64,000 bases of DNA from Epilithonimonas hominis (GTDB taxonomy: Bacteria; Bacteroidota; Bacteroidia; Flavobacteriales; Weeksellaceae). The notes below the pieces were generated by a model. That model made no database searches. It saw only the letters and a list, made by a program, of their open reading frames with translations, and was not told the DNA's origin. A program made the translations under genes and the position numbers. The stretch lies in assembly GCF_003730015.1 (NCBI RefSeq), contig NZ_RJTU01000055.1:30056-94055 (forward strand), in the 5' to 3' direction. This document shows, piece by piece, positions 35,906 through 44,757 of the stretch. Position 1 is the stretch's first letter. Every line of letters begins with the position of its first letter.

Positions 35906-38161
35906 ATGAAGAAGTCCATCATCTCTGCAAGTCTGGTTTTGCTTTCTATCTCTGTCTATTCTCAAAAAGGTGGACAAAAAGATAATGACACAATCAAAAT
36001 TCAGCAAATTGAAGACGTAGCGTTGCATAAAACGGGCAATCCTAACAAGGCTAAAACATCAACTTCTAAATCAAATCTTACAACAATGGAAAATCCTCAA
36101 CCGGTTTCCATTGTGACTCACGAGATTATCGAACAACAGCAAATACGCCAATTGTCGGAAGTTATTCAAAACGTTAGTGGATTGTATGTAACTTCTGCGA
36201 GAGGAAATTCCCAGGCCAGTTTTGGAGGTAGAGGTTTTACTTTCGGATCAGAGAATCTATATAAAAACGGTGCAAGAATCAACAGCGGTGTAAATCCCGA
36301 AGTTTCCGGATTGGAACGTGTAGAAGTTGCAAAAGGCGCCAATGCCTTGTTATATGGTAATGTAGCCGCTGGTGGGATTATCAATATGATTACAAAAAAA
36401 CCAATTTTCAAATCTGGCGGAACACTTGGTTTCTCGGCAGGAAGTTGGGATTCTTACAAACCAACTGTTGATATCTACGGAACATTGACAGAGAAGATTG
36501 CTTTTCGCGTGAACGGTACTTATGAAAAAGCGAATAGCTTTCGTGATGTGGTAAATTCTGAAAAGTACTATTTCAATCCATCTTTTGCTTTTAACATCGG
36601 TTCTAAAACTCAGATTATTGTTGAAGCAGATTATCTTCAGAATAATTTCACACCAGATTTCGGACTAGGAACATTTGAAAATCCAGACAAAAGTTATTTC
36701 CTGAATACTACTTCGCCCATCAGCACCTTTTTTGGTACAGATTGGCAATATCAAAATGTGAAACAAGCTTCTACTGACATCATCGTGAATCATCAGTTTA
36801 ATGAAAACTGGACGTTGAATGCTGTAGTTACTTATCAGAATTATGCCAGAGATTATTTTTCAACTGAGCGTACAGCTTGGACTCAAAATAATAACCGATA
36901 CAGATGGAGAAGAAATCTTAACAGAACTTATAACGAACAAAATTACACCAGCGCACAGATTAATGTGAATGGAGAATTCTATACTGGCAAAATCAATCAT
37001 AAAATTTTGATTGGTGCAGATGCCGATTATTTGAAATCAGATGCCTACACTTATTTTGATCCTAACAGAAACAATGCTGTTTACGGAACGTCTTATTATT
37101 ATGGTACCAATGGTGATGCATCTGGCTACGTTTACCTGGATGATCCATCTTCTTGGAATGGTGGAACGATACCAAATGCCAACAAATATGAAAAAACAAG
37201 AATCCCAACCAGAAGAATAGGAATCTATGCCCAAGATTTTGTAAGCCTTACGAAAGAGTTGAAAGTCATTGCTGGTTTGAGATATTCTTATTTGGAGAAT
37301 ATGACCACGTTGGTTTCAAACTTTATGAATAACTCTAAAGTTGGCAAAGATAATTCTGCAACAGCAGACCGTGCTTTCTCTCCAAAGGCAGGATTGATTT
37401 ATATGCCTAATGAAAATTTATCCGTTTTTGCTACATATACCAATTCATTTTCTCCGAACACAGGTCGTGATGTGAACACAGATACAGGTTTGAAGCCAAG
37501 TATCATTGACCAGTTTGAAGTTGGAATCAAGAAAAATGTTTGGAACAATGCTGTGGCATTCAATGTATCAGCTTATCAGATTCTAAATAAAAATTTCTAT
37601 CAGCAAGCTCAATTTAAATTAGATGGAACTCCAAACAGTGACACAAATATTAAGGAATTCGCAGGTAAACTATTAAGCAGGGGTGTTGAAGCCGATATCA
37701 CAGGAAATCCAACGAAAAATATCTCCATCATCGCCGGATTTGCCTACAATCACGCGGTTTATAAAGATACACCAGAGATTTTTGGCTATGTCGAAAAACA
37801 AAGAGTGGTGAGAACGCCGGCTACAACGGTGAACGGTTCCGTGTTTTACACATTCGACAAATGGGTGAAAGGTCTTAAACTTGGTGGGACATACTATTTC
37901 ATCGGAGACAGACTTGCAGGCTGGAACGACACCAAAACCGGAGCAAACAGCTTGGAAGCAAGAAACGGCATTTCCAGAATCTTTAAACTGAAAGATTACA
38001 ACATCTTTGATCTATCTGTTGGATATGAATATAAAAAATTCTTGATTCAATGTAAAATTGGGAATCTTTTTGACACTCATAATTATGTGGTACACGAGAA
38101 TTACTCCGTAAACCCAATTATGCCAAGAAACTATTATGTGACTTTGACGTATAAACTTTAA
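35906..38161 (+). CDS. TonB-dependent siderophore receptor
   Basis: 751 residues. A signal peptide (ISASLVLLSISVYSQ) is followed by the plug domain (NPQPVSIVTHEIIEQQQIRQ, GRGFTFGSENLYKNGARINSG, RVEVAKGANALLYGN) and a 22-stranded barrel ending in aromatic residues (MPRNYYVTLTYKL), the outer-membrane insertion signal. The layout fits FhuA/FoxA-like ferric siderophore receptors. It lacks the N-terminal carboxypeptidase-like domain of SusC proteins. The next gene is a PepSY-TM protein, a usual partner in iron loci. The substrate cannot be told from sequence. Confidence 0.9.
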   Translation: MKKSIISASLVLLSISVYSQKGGQKDNDTIKIQQIEDVALHKTGNPNKAKTSTSKSNLTTMENPQPVSIVTHEIIEQQQIRQLSEVIQNVSGLYVTSARGNSQASFGGRGFTFGSENLYKNGARINSGVNPEVSGLERVEVAKGANALLYGNVAAGGIINMITKKPIFKSGGTLGFSAGSWDSYKPTVDIYGTLTEKIAFRVNGTYEKANSFRDVVNSEKYYFNPSFAFNIGSKTQIIVEADYLQNNFTPDFGLGTFENPDKSYFLNTTSPISTFFGTDWQYQNVKQASTDIIVNHQFNENWTLNAVVTYQNYARDYFSTERTAWTQNNNRYRWRRNLNRTYNEQNYTSAQINVNGEFYTGKINHKILIGADADYLKSDAYTYFDPNRNNAVYGTSYYYGTNGDASGYVYLDDPSSWNGGTIPNANKYEKTRIPTRRIGIYAQDFVSLTKELKVIAGLRYSYLENMTTLVSNFMNNSKVGKDNSATADRAFSPKAGLIYMPNENLSVFATYTNSFSPNTGRDVNTDTGLKPSIIDQFEVGIKKNVWNNAVAFNVSAYQILNKNFYQQAQFKLDGTPNSDTNIKEFAGKLLSRGVEADITGNPTKNISIIAGFAYNHAVYKDTPEIFGYVEKQRVVRTPATTVNGSVFYTFDKWVKGLKLGGTYYFIGDRLAGWNDTKTGANSLEARNGISRIFKLKDYNIFDLSVGYEYKKFLIQCKIGNLFDTHNYVVHENYSVNPIMPRNYYVTLTYKL

Positions 38162-38188
38162 TAAAATATCAAATCAAATTTCTAAAAA

Positions 38189-38222
38189 TAAAAGTGGAGT
38201 CATACATTTGCCTCCACTTTTT
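38189..38222 (+). terminator. Hairpin between the receptor and PepSY genes
   Basis: Stem AAAAGTGGAG/CTCCACTTTT with a 12-nt loop and a T-run, 28 nt after the receptor stop. A TACATTTG motif (38203-38210), a possible -7 box for the next gene, lies in the loop. Confidence 0.7.
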
Positions 38223-38245
38223 GAGGTAATAAAAAAATTAAAACA

Positions 38246-38761
38246 ATGGATAAAATTAAAGACACCAAAACTTTTATGAGAATCACGCATCGTTATCTGG
38301 GCTATTTCCTAGCTGGGATTATGGCTGTTTATGCAGTTAGCGGCGTGTTACTGGTTTACAGAGACACAGATTTTCTGAAAAAAGAAAAAAGTTATGAAAA
38401 GAAATTCGAGCCAAATTTGGACGAGAAAAAACTAGGGAAGGAAATCAAAATTAAAGGTTTTGAGGTTGACAAAACAGAAGGCGATGTAATGTTTTTCAAA
38501 CAAGGAACTTATAATATCAAAACTGGTGAAGCCAAATATAAAAAGAAAGAATTGCCTTTTGTTCTGGACAAAATGACGAAATTACACAAAGCACAATCGA
38601 AAGACACACTATCTCCACTCAATACGTTTTTCGGAATCTCGTTATTCTTTTTTGTGATTTCCAGCTTTTGGATGTTCCCACCGAAGTCAAAAATCTTCAA
38701 AAGAGGAATGGTTTTTACCGCTATTGGGATTGTGCTTGCTTTGTTATTGACATTTATCTAA
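38246..38761 (+). CDS. PepSY-associated membrane protein
   Basis: 171 residues: one N-terminal helix after MRITHRYLGYFLAGIMAVYAVSGVL (split by FLAG), a periplasmic domain of about 90 residues, and two C-terminal helices (FFGISLFFFVISSFWMF, MVFTAIGIVLALLLTF). The HRYLGY start is typical of PepSY-TM proteins, which in iron loci are linked to ferric siderophore reduction or uptake. This is the short form, about a third of the usual 350-400 residues. It sits 84 nt after the TonB receptor and 1 nt before the next gene. Confidence 0.78.
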   Translation: MDKIKDTKTFMRITHRYLGYFLAGIMAVYAVSGVLLVYRDTDFLKKEKSYEKKFEPNLDEKKLGKEIKIKGFEVDKTEGDVMFFKQGTYNIKTGEAKYKKKELPFVLDKMTKLHKAQSKDTLSPLNTFFGISLFFFVISSFWMFPPKSKIFKRGMVFTAIGIVLALLLTFI

Positions 38762-38762
38762 T

Positions 38763-39122
38763 ATGAAATTCAATTCTTTAAGACCGATTCTTTGGACCTA
38801 CCAATTTGAAGAAACGATAGAATTCTATACAGACATTCTCGGTTTTGAACTTGGAGAAAAGAATGAAGATTGGGGTTGGGCTTCCGTTTCTCGAGATAAT
38901 GTTGAACTAATGTTTGCAAAACCCAACCAACATACAGTTTTCATCAAACCTAATTTTACAGGAAGTTTTTACATCAATGTTCAGAATGTTGATGAAATCT
39001 GGGAAAGTTTAAAATCTGTATCTAAAATTTGTTATGAAGTAGAAACTTTCGAATGGGGAATGCGTGAATTTGCTATTTATGATAACAATGGTTTTATCTT
39101 GCAGTTTGGACAGGAAATTTAG
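38763..39122 (+). CDS. Glyoxalase/VOC superfamily protein
   Basis: 119 residues, one vicinal-oxygen-chelate module pair: LWTYQFEETIEFYTDILGFEL, WGWASVSRDNVELMF and WGMREFAIYDNNGFILQFGQ. The metal ligands of true glyoxalase I are only partly kept, so it may instead be a bleomycin-resistance-like binding protein. It starts 1 nt after the PepSY gene and converges with the TSUP gene, overlapping its stop by 4 nt. Confidence 0.8.
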   Translation: MKFNSLRPILWTYQFEETIEFYTDILGFELGEKNEDWGWASVSRDNVELMFAKPNQHTVFIKPNFTGSFYINVQNVDEIWESLKSVSKICYEVETFEWGMREFAIYDNNGFILQFGQEI

Positions 39123-40420
39123 ATTAAATGGAATGTCTTCAAAAGAACATTCAAGCTCCAGATAATTACCATCAGTCCAACTCCGATAAACATTGCTTTC
39201 AAAGGTAATTTTCCGGCTAATTTAGCTGCAATCGGCGCTGCAAGAACACCTCCTAAAATCAAGGCTGCAATTAATTGCCAATGACTGATTCCGATTACTG
39301 AAAAGAATGTCAATGCGCTGGCGAATGTCACGAAAAACTCGGTTAAACTGACTGTTCCGATGATATAACGCGGTGTTTTTCCTTTAGAAATTAAGGTTGA
39401 AGTTACCAAAGGTCCCCAACCGCCACCGCCGAAAGAATCTAAGAAACCACCTGCTCCAGCTAGCCAACCTACTCTTTTAGTTTTTTTGCGTTTTTTATTT
39501 TTCTTGAATGCGTTGAAGAGAATTCTGATTCCAAGAATGAATGTATAAGTTGCCAAAATCGGTTTGATTATTCCTGCATATTTTTCTCCAAAATATGATA
39601 ATAGCAAAGCTCCTAGAACAGCTCCAATCACACCTGGAATTAAAATATTTTTAAATAATTTTTTATTAATATTCCCGAATTTGTAATGACTGAAACCTGA
39701 AGCGCCACTCGAAAACATCTCAGCTGTGTGAATACTACTACTGATTGCAGGTAACGGAATCCCAATATACAAAAGCGCCGCAGTACAAGTCACGCCGTAA
39801 CCCATTCCCAAAGCACCGTCTATTAATTGAGCTAAAAATCCAACCAAGAATAACCAGAAAAATCGTTCGTCCGTATTATGATTCAGATATTGATAAGCGA
39901 CTTCTAAATCGTTGAATCCGATGTAAAAAGATAGAATATTTCCTATTAATAAAATTACAAAAGCAAAGAAAAAAATACTTGCTATTCTTCGCCATTTCTT
40001 TTCACCATTAATAAAGAAAAGATTTTTCCTGTCTTGATTATCATTATTTCCCCGAAAGAAAAAATCATTATCAGAAGGAGGACTTGGAGCAAAATATAGA
40101 TTCTTTCTTTCTTTAATTTTATTAATTATCAGCTGGTCCTGAGCAGAATCTTCTGTCGCCACAATGAACAGATCTGCAATCTCCAAATAGGAATCATCAA
40201 AATCTTCATTGATAATTTTGACCGATGTATTTTCCAGTAACAGGTTTTTGATATCATCAGACAGTCTCTTTGCGAGAACGCTGATATTAGCATCCGGAAT
40301 ATTCTGCATAATATCATTAAGCTGTTCCGAAGCTAATTTTCCACCGCCGACAATCAATATTTTGTTAGTCGATGCGTTGATGAAAACCGGAAGTGAAATT
40401 TTGGATGTTAGAGTCTGCAT
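39119..40420 (-). CDS. Fusion of siroheme-synthase-like Rossmann domain and TauE/SafE (TSUP) transporter
   Basis: 433 residues. Residues 1-115 resemble the precorrin-2 dehydrogenase part of CysG/Met8: LPVFINASTNKILIVGGGKL, with the NAD-binding glycine motif GGGKLASE, then LFIVATEDSAQDQLI. From about residue 145, eight or so membrane helices form a TSUP domain (GALGMGYGVTCTAALLYIG, GGFLDSFGGGGWGPLVTSTL). TSUP proteins export sulfite or similar sulfur anions. It is the last gene of cysH-cysD-cysN, 9 nt after cysN, so a role in sulfur handling coupled to siroheme or NAD is plausible. Whether the Rossmann part is active is unknown. Confidence 0.85.
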   Translation of the reverse strand: MQTLTSKISLPVFINASTNKILIVGGGKLASEQLNDIMQNIPDANISVLAKRLSDDIKNLLLENTSVKIINEDFDDSYLEIADLFIVATEDSAQDQLIINKIKERKNLYFAPSPPSDNDFFFRGNNDNQDRKNLFFINGEKKWRRIASIFFFAFVILLIGNILSFYIGFNDLEVAYQYLNHNTDERFFWLFLVGFLAQLIDGALGMGYGVTCTAALLYIGIPLPAISSSIHTAEMFSSGASGFSHYKFGNINKKLFKNILIPGVIGAVLGALLLSYFGEKYAGIIKPILATYTFILGIRILFNAFKKNKKRKKTKRVGWLAGAGGFLDSFGGGGWGPLVTSTLISKGKTPRYIIGTVSLTEFFVTFASALTFFSVIGISHWQLIAALILGGVLAAPIAAKLAGKLPLKAMFIGVGLMVIIWSLNVLLKTFHLI

Positions 40421-40429
40421 TGTTAAAAA

Positions 40430-41668
40430 TTACTGAATCAATCCTGCACCAACTGTTACAAAACTTGTCTCATCAATAAAGATAATTCCGCCATTGGAAG
40501 CCAAATCTTTGTAAGAATCGTAAGCTAAAGGTTTTGCAGTTTTGAGTTTTAGTTTTACGATTTCGTTGAGTGAAACTTGCTCCACTTCTTGTTTTTCCAA
40601 AGTATTGACATCCAATTTATATTCGATGTCTTTTACGATTCCTTTGACTTGAGTTGTGTTATTTTGAATCAGATATTTTGAACCAGATTTCAAAGGTTTA
40701 TCGCCCATCCAACAAACCAGAACTTCTAATTCCTGCTCGATTTTTGGAAGGTCATCAGATTTTACAATCAAATCTCCACGGCTGATATCTACATCATTTT
40801 CCAAATGCAAAACCACACTTTGAGGCGCAAATGCTTCTTCAACTTGTTTTTGAGCGACTTCTATTACAGAAATCTTACTTTCAGTTCCGGAAGGTAAAAT
40901 CGTCACCGAATCTCCAACTTTATAAATTCCGCTGGTGATTTTTCCTGCATATCCACGATAATCGTGAAGTTCTTCTGTCTGAGGACGAATTACGTATTGA
41001 ACAGGAAATCTCGCTTTATCCAGATTGATTGTATTTTCCAGCTCAACAGTTTCCAAATAATCGAGTAAAGTTTTCCCTTCGTACCAATTCAGGTTTTCGG
41101 ATTGGTCAACGATATTGTCTCCATTTAAAGCTGAGATTGGAATATAAACGACATTATTCAAAGACAGCTGTTCTGCCATTTTGGAATAGTCGCTTTTGAT
41201 ATTATTGAAAATCTCTTCCGAATACCCAACTAAATCCAACTTATTAATAGCCACAACAACATTCGGAATGTTAAGCAAAGATGCAATGATTGAATGTCTT
41301 TTGGTCTGTTCTATGATTCCGTTTCTGGCATCAATTAGAATAATGATTAAAGCGGCGTTACTGGCTCCTGTAATCATATTTCGGGTATATTGAACGTGAC
41401 CCGGCGCATCTGCAATGATGAATTTACGTTTTGGTGTTGAGAAATATTTGTAAGCCACATCAATTGTAATTCCTTGTTCACGTTCGGCTCTCAAACCGTC
41501 TGTCAGTAATGCCAAATCAATAGTTCCGTCATTTTTGAATTTGCTGGCGCGTTCAACAGCTTCCAATTGGTCTATCAGAATGTTTTTGCTATCGTATAAT
41601 AATCTGCCTATCAGTGTACTTTTTCCGTCATCTACACTTCCTGCAGTGATGAATCTTAATATGTCCAT
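40430..41668 (-). CDS. cysN: Sulfate adenylyltransferase subunit 1 (GTPase)
   Basis: 412 residues. GTPase motifs GSVDDGKSTLIGRLLYDS, DAPGH and NKLDL are intact, followed by EF-Tu-like beta domains (GYAGKITSGIYKVGD). With CysD it makes APS from sulfate and ATP, driven by GTP hydrolysis. There is no C-terminal CysC (APS kinase) domain, in agreement with the APS-type reductase encoded by cysH. It lies 143 nt after cysD, with a hairpin repeat in the gap. Confidence 0.95.
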   Translation of the reverse strand: MDILRFITAGSVDDGKSTLIGRLLYDSKNILIDQLEAVERASKFKNDGTIDLALLTDGLRAEREQGITIDVAYKYFSTPKRKFIIADAPGHVQYTRNMITGASNAALIIILIDARNGIIEQTKRHSIIASLLNIPNVVVAINKLDLVGYSEEIFNNIKSDYSKMAEQLSLNNVVYIPISALNGDNIVDQSENLNWYEGKTLLDYLETVELENTINLDKARFPVQYVIRPQTEELHDYRGYAGKITSGIYKVGDSVTILPSGTESKISVIEVAQKQVEEAFAPQSVVLHLENDVDISRGDLIVKSDDLPKIEQELEVLVCWMGDKPLKSGSKYLIQNNTTQVKGIVKDIEYKLDVNTLEKQEVEQVSLNEIVKLKLKTAKPLAYDSYKDLASNGGIIFIDETSFVTVGAGLIQ

Positions 41669-41727
41669 TATTGTAATGGTTAATTGTTAATGTTGAATGG
41701 TTATCATCTAACCATAGAATTGCTCAA

Positions 41728-41812
41728 TAGCCCTGATGGTAGCGGCATCCTTTTGCTTTTTTTTCATATATGAAAAAGCAAAAGATATAGCGGTCAGCAG
41801 GTTCTCGGCTCC
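41728..41812 (+). repeat. Hairpin repeat element, copy B, between cysD and cysN
   Basis: Second copy of the element at 20464-20542. The central hairpin is a perfect inverted repeat, CTTTTGCTTTTT with AAAAAGCAAAAG, and the outer arms pair as CCTG/CAGG. It occupies most of the cysD-cysN gap, touches the cysD stop codon, and lies antisense to the operon. Confidence 0.75.
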
Positions 41813-42720
41813 TAAAAATATCCGGCTTTCTTTCTGTCTTCCATTGCGGCTTCCGAAGTTCTGTCGTCTATTCTGGTTTCGCCTCGTTCGCTGGTTTTTG
41901 TGGTGATAATTTCTGCAATCACTTGTTCCAGATTATCTGCCTCGGACAAAACTGCGGCGGTGCAAGTCATATCCCCAACCGTTCTGTAACGTACTTTTTC
42001 TTTGGTTACAATGTCGCCTTCTTCCAGATTTAAAAACTCGTTCATTGCGATGAATTGATTGTCCAAATTCAAAACTTCTCTCTCGTGAGAAAAATAGATT
42101 GAAGGCAGTTGAATATTTTCTTTTAAAATGTAATTCCAAACATCCAACTCTGTCCAGTTACTAATTGGAAATGCTCTCACTTGTTCTCCTTTATGGATTT
42201 TCCCGTTGTAAGTATTCCAAAGTTCAGGACGCTGAAGTTTCGGATCCCACTGTCCAAAATCATCACGAACAGAGAAAATTCTTTCTTTAGCTCTGGCTTT
42301 TTCTTCATCGCGTCTTCCGCCACCAATACAGCAATCGAATTCGAATTCTTCTACTGTGTCCAAAAGGGTGAAAGTCTGCAATGCGTTTCTGCTTGGCAGT
42401 TTTCCTTTTGGTTCGGTCAGGCCTTTTTCTTTGATGGTATCTTCAACTTTTCTTACAATTAGTTTTTCTCCGATTTGTTCAGCCAATTGGTCGCGAAATT
42501 CCAGAACTTCGGGAAAATTATGACCTGTATCGATGTGAACTAGCGGAAACGGAAATTTCCCAGGACGAAAAGCTTTCAGCGCAAGATGTACCAATGTAAT
42601 ACTGTCTTTTCCACCACTGAAAAGCAAAGCCGGTCGCTCAAACTGACCCGCAACTTCCCTGAAAATATGAATGGCTTCGGATTCTAACTGTTCCAGGTAA
42701 TCCAAATGATATTTTGACAT
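41812..42720 (-). CDS. cysD: Sulfate adenylyltransferase subunit 2
   Basis: 302 residues from the ATG at 42718-42720 (MSKYHLDYLEQLESEAIHIF), the conserved family start; the frame stays open 30 nt further, which I reject. The PP-loop ATPase motif is FSGGKDSITLVHLA. Other conserved parts are HIDTGHNFPEVLEFRD, CIGGGRRDEEKARAKER and the C-terminal RKKAGYF. It transfers adenylyl from ATP to sulfate together with CysN. It is 149 nt after cysH; that gap has a short ACGCAAAGCGCGCAAAG-type sequence but no clear terminator. Confidence 0.96.
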   Translation of the reverse strand: MSKYHLDYLEQLESEAIHIFREVAGQFERPALLFSGGKDSITLVHLALKAFRPGKFPFPLVHIDTGHNFPEVLEFRDQLAEQIGEKLIVRKVEDTIKEKGLTEPKGKLPSRNALQTFTLLDTVEEFEFDCCIGGGRRDEEKARAKERIFSVRDDFGQWDPKLQRPELWNTYNGKIHKGEQVRAFPISNWTELDVWNYILKENIQLPSIYFSHEREVLNLDNQFIAMNEFLNLEEGDIVTKEKVRYRTVGDMTCTAAVLSEADNLEQVIAEIITTKTSERGETRIDDRTSEAAMEDRKKAGYF

Positions 42721-42869
42721 TTTTTTATTTTTTAAACGCAAAGCGCGCAAAGTTTTTTTATCTAATTGAAAATATTTTAAGGTTCACAAAGGCGTTTTAC
42801 TCAGCAAGATTATCTATTCGAAAATATTTAACAATTGGATTATATTTATTTTTCTAACTATTTGATTTG

Positions 42870-43586
42870 TTATTTATGAACGTGCAGTCCACATTCTTTT
42901 TTGCTGGCATCTTCCCACCACCAGCGACCTGCACGAAAATCTTCGCCCGGCTGAATCGCACGCGTACAAGGTGCACAGCCAATGCTGACGAAACCTTTGT
43001 CGTGCAAAATATTATAAGGAATATTATTTTTTTTGATATAATCTCTAACTTGTTGCGTTGTCCAGAAGAGGATTGGATGGTATTTAATGATTTGATTGGA
43101 CTCGTCCCATTCGAATTGAGAAAGATTTTCTCTCGCGACGGAATGTTCGGCTCTGAGTCCTGTAATCCAAATTTTGTTGCCTTTCAAAGCTCTTTTTAAC
43201 GGATGAACTTTCCTGATATCGCAACAAGTTTTCCTATTTTCCACAGACCTGTAAAAGGAATCAGGTCCATTTTCCTGAATAAAAGGTTCTAATTCTTCGG
43301 GATTTGGATAATAAGCTTTGATTGGAAGTTTGTATTTGGATTTAGTTAAATTCCAAGTGTTGTAAGTATCTTCGAATAAACGACCTGTGTCCAACGTGAA
43401 AACTTTGATTTCGGAATTTTTTACATAATCCGTAATCACTTGATCTTCGAAACTAAAGCTTGTGGAAAAGCAAACTTCATCGGGAAAAGTACTCGTCAAA
43501 ATCTCCAGAACTTCTTCTATCGATTTTGATTCAATGTTTTCATCAATCAGTTTTTGGTAAGCTTCTTTTAGTTCGTTGTTCATCAT
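42870..43586 (-). CDS. cysH: Phosphoadenylyl/adenylyl-sulfate reductase, [4Fe-4S] APS-reductase type
   Basis: 238 residues. Two cysteine pairs, C121-C122 (KTCCDIRKV) and C204-C207 (GCAPCTRA), are those that bind a 4Fe-4S cluster in bacterial APS reductases and are missing in the PAPS type. The catalytic cysteine is C232 in ECGLHVH at the C-terminus. PP-loop-related LDTGRLFEDTYN is present. It therefore probably reduces APS to sulfite directly with thioredoxin. It is the first gene of the cysHDN-TSUP series and has a perfect promoter 19 nt upstream. Two start ATGs lie in tandem. Confidence 0.95.
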   Translation of the reverse strand: MMNNELKEAYQKLIDENIESKSIEEVLEILTSTFPDEVCFSTSFSFEDQVITDYVKNSEIKVFTLDTGRLFEDTYNTWNLTKSKYKLPIKAYYPNPEELEPFIQENGPDSFYRSVENRKTCCDIRKVHPLKRALKGNKIWITGLRAEHSVARENLSQFEWDESNQIIKYHPILFWTTQQVRDYIKKNNIPYNILHDKGFVSIGCAPCTRAIQPGEDFRAGRWWWEDASKKECGLHVHK

Positions 43587-43604
43587 TAGATATTATCCGA
43601 AATG

Positions 43605-43635
43605 CAAATTTAACAATTCATTGAAATCTGACCAA
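43605..43635 (-). promoter_or_regulatory. cysH operon promoter
   Basis: Minus strand TTG (within TTTG), 20 nt, TAAATTTG: exact consensus. The leader would be about 12 nt, leaving no room for a riboswitch. Confidence 0.75.
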
Positions 43636-43665
43636 ATTAGTATAATTTAAATTTTGTTAATTAAA

Positions 43666-44697
43666 TCAGTAAAATCTTTTCACATCAATTTCGGAATCGA
43701 GTTCAATATCGTTTTCTAAGTAATCGTAAAGAACTTTGGAAAAATAACTTCCGTTGTAAACACCTCTTGCTCCCAATCCATTAAAAATATAAAAATTCTG
43801 ATGTTCTTGATGTCTTCCTAAAATTGGTCTTCTGTCTGCAACTGTAGCACGAAAAGCGAAATTAATATCTTTGATTTCAAAATCGTTTTTGTATAATTCG
43901 CGAAGTCCATTTTCTAATTCCTCAAAAGATGCTTTGTTGATATCATCTGAATTATCAAAACGGTCATAAGTTCCGCCGTAATAATATTCATCATTTTGAA
44001 GATTGAACAAGAAATGTTTTTTCTTGATAATGTAAGGTTCTGGTTTCTCTTTAAGTTTTAGTTTTAAGCAATGTCCTTTATTGGGTTTAATTGGAATTTC
44101 TTTAAAATAAGGATTATGATTGCTCGCAACACCTTCGCAGAAAATAAGGTTTTTAAATGAAAGATATTTATATGAATTATTTTCAGTATTAATCAAATCA
44201 TAGTCAAATTTTTCTTTGATCAAATAATTGTTGTCTTCGAAATAATTGAGCATATCTTGGAAAAATTCAGTTACATTTAATCTTGCAGAATGATTGACTT
44301 TTCCGGCTTCGAAAGGATTTTCTACGCTATCAAGTTTGATAAAATCATTATTAAGAAAAGATTGTAAGTTTTCTTTTTCAGAATTTTTCTTCCATTGGAT
44401 TTTCTCAGAATCATTATGAAAAATTCGAACTACATTTTCATCAATCAGATATTTTTTGGACTGATACTTTTCGATTTCATTAAAGATAACTTCAAGATAA
44501 TCGATTTGTTCCTGCGACTTCCAGAATGTCGTAAACCTTTTCAGGATAACAGGATTACAAACACCGGCAGAAATTTGAGAAGCAGAAATATTCTCATCAT
44601 AGAAAATCTTGAAAGATTTATTTTCCTTGATTAATTGATGTGCAAAAAAGAGTCCTGCATATCCAGCTCCAACAATGATGTAATCTACCTGTTCCAT
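43666..44697 (-). CDS. FAD-dependent oxidoreductase (DAO family)
   Basis: 343 residues. The N-terminal FAD-binding motif is VDYIIVGAGYAGLFFAHQL, and the C-terminus has the second FAD-contact motif FRATVADRRPILGRH with FNGLGARGVYNGSYF. The fold is that of D-amino-acid-oxidase-like enzymes, related to glycine oxidase or the MnmC oxidase domain. I cannot name the substrate. In flavobacteria a gene like this often sits next to gldN, as here, but a terminator lies between them and no link to gliding is known. Confidence 0.85.
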   Translation of the reverse strand: MEQVDYIIVGAGYAGLFFAHQLIKENKSFKIFYDENISASQISAGVCNPVILKRFTTFWKSQEQIDYLEVIFNEIEKYQSKKYLIDENVVRIFHNDSEKIQWKKNSEKENLQSFLNNDFIKLDSVENPFEAGKVNHSARLNVTEFFQDMLNYFEDNNYLIKEKFDYDLINTENNSYKYLSFKNLIFCEGVASNHNPYFKEIPIKPNKGHCLKLKLKEKPEPYIIKKKHFLFNLQNDEYYYGGTYDRFDNSDDINKASFEELENGLRELYKNDFEIKDINFAFRATVADRRPILGRHQEHQNFYIFNGLGARGVYNGSYFSKVLYDYLENDIELDSEIDVKRFY

Positions 44698-44704
44698 AAA
44701 AATA

Positions 44705-44736
44705 AAAAAACCTGAGTAAAGATACTCAGGTTTTTT
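44705..44736 (-). terminator. Terminator after gldN
   Basis: Stem AAAAAACCTGAGTA/TACTCAGGTTTTTT with loop AAGA, 20 nt after the gldN stop. It is symmetric but placed to end gldKLMN. Confidence 0.92.
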
Positions 44737-44757
44737 ATTATTTGTATATGAGATATG

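Noticed and set aside
42721..42869. CGCAAAG-type repeats in the cysH-cysD gap as a terminator or regulatory site
   Set aside because: No stable hairpin with a T-run could be formed and no promoter box was found; it is probably a degenerate intergenic repeat.
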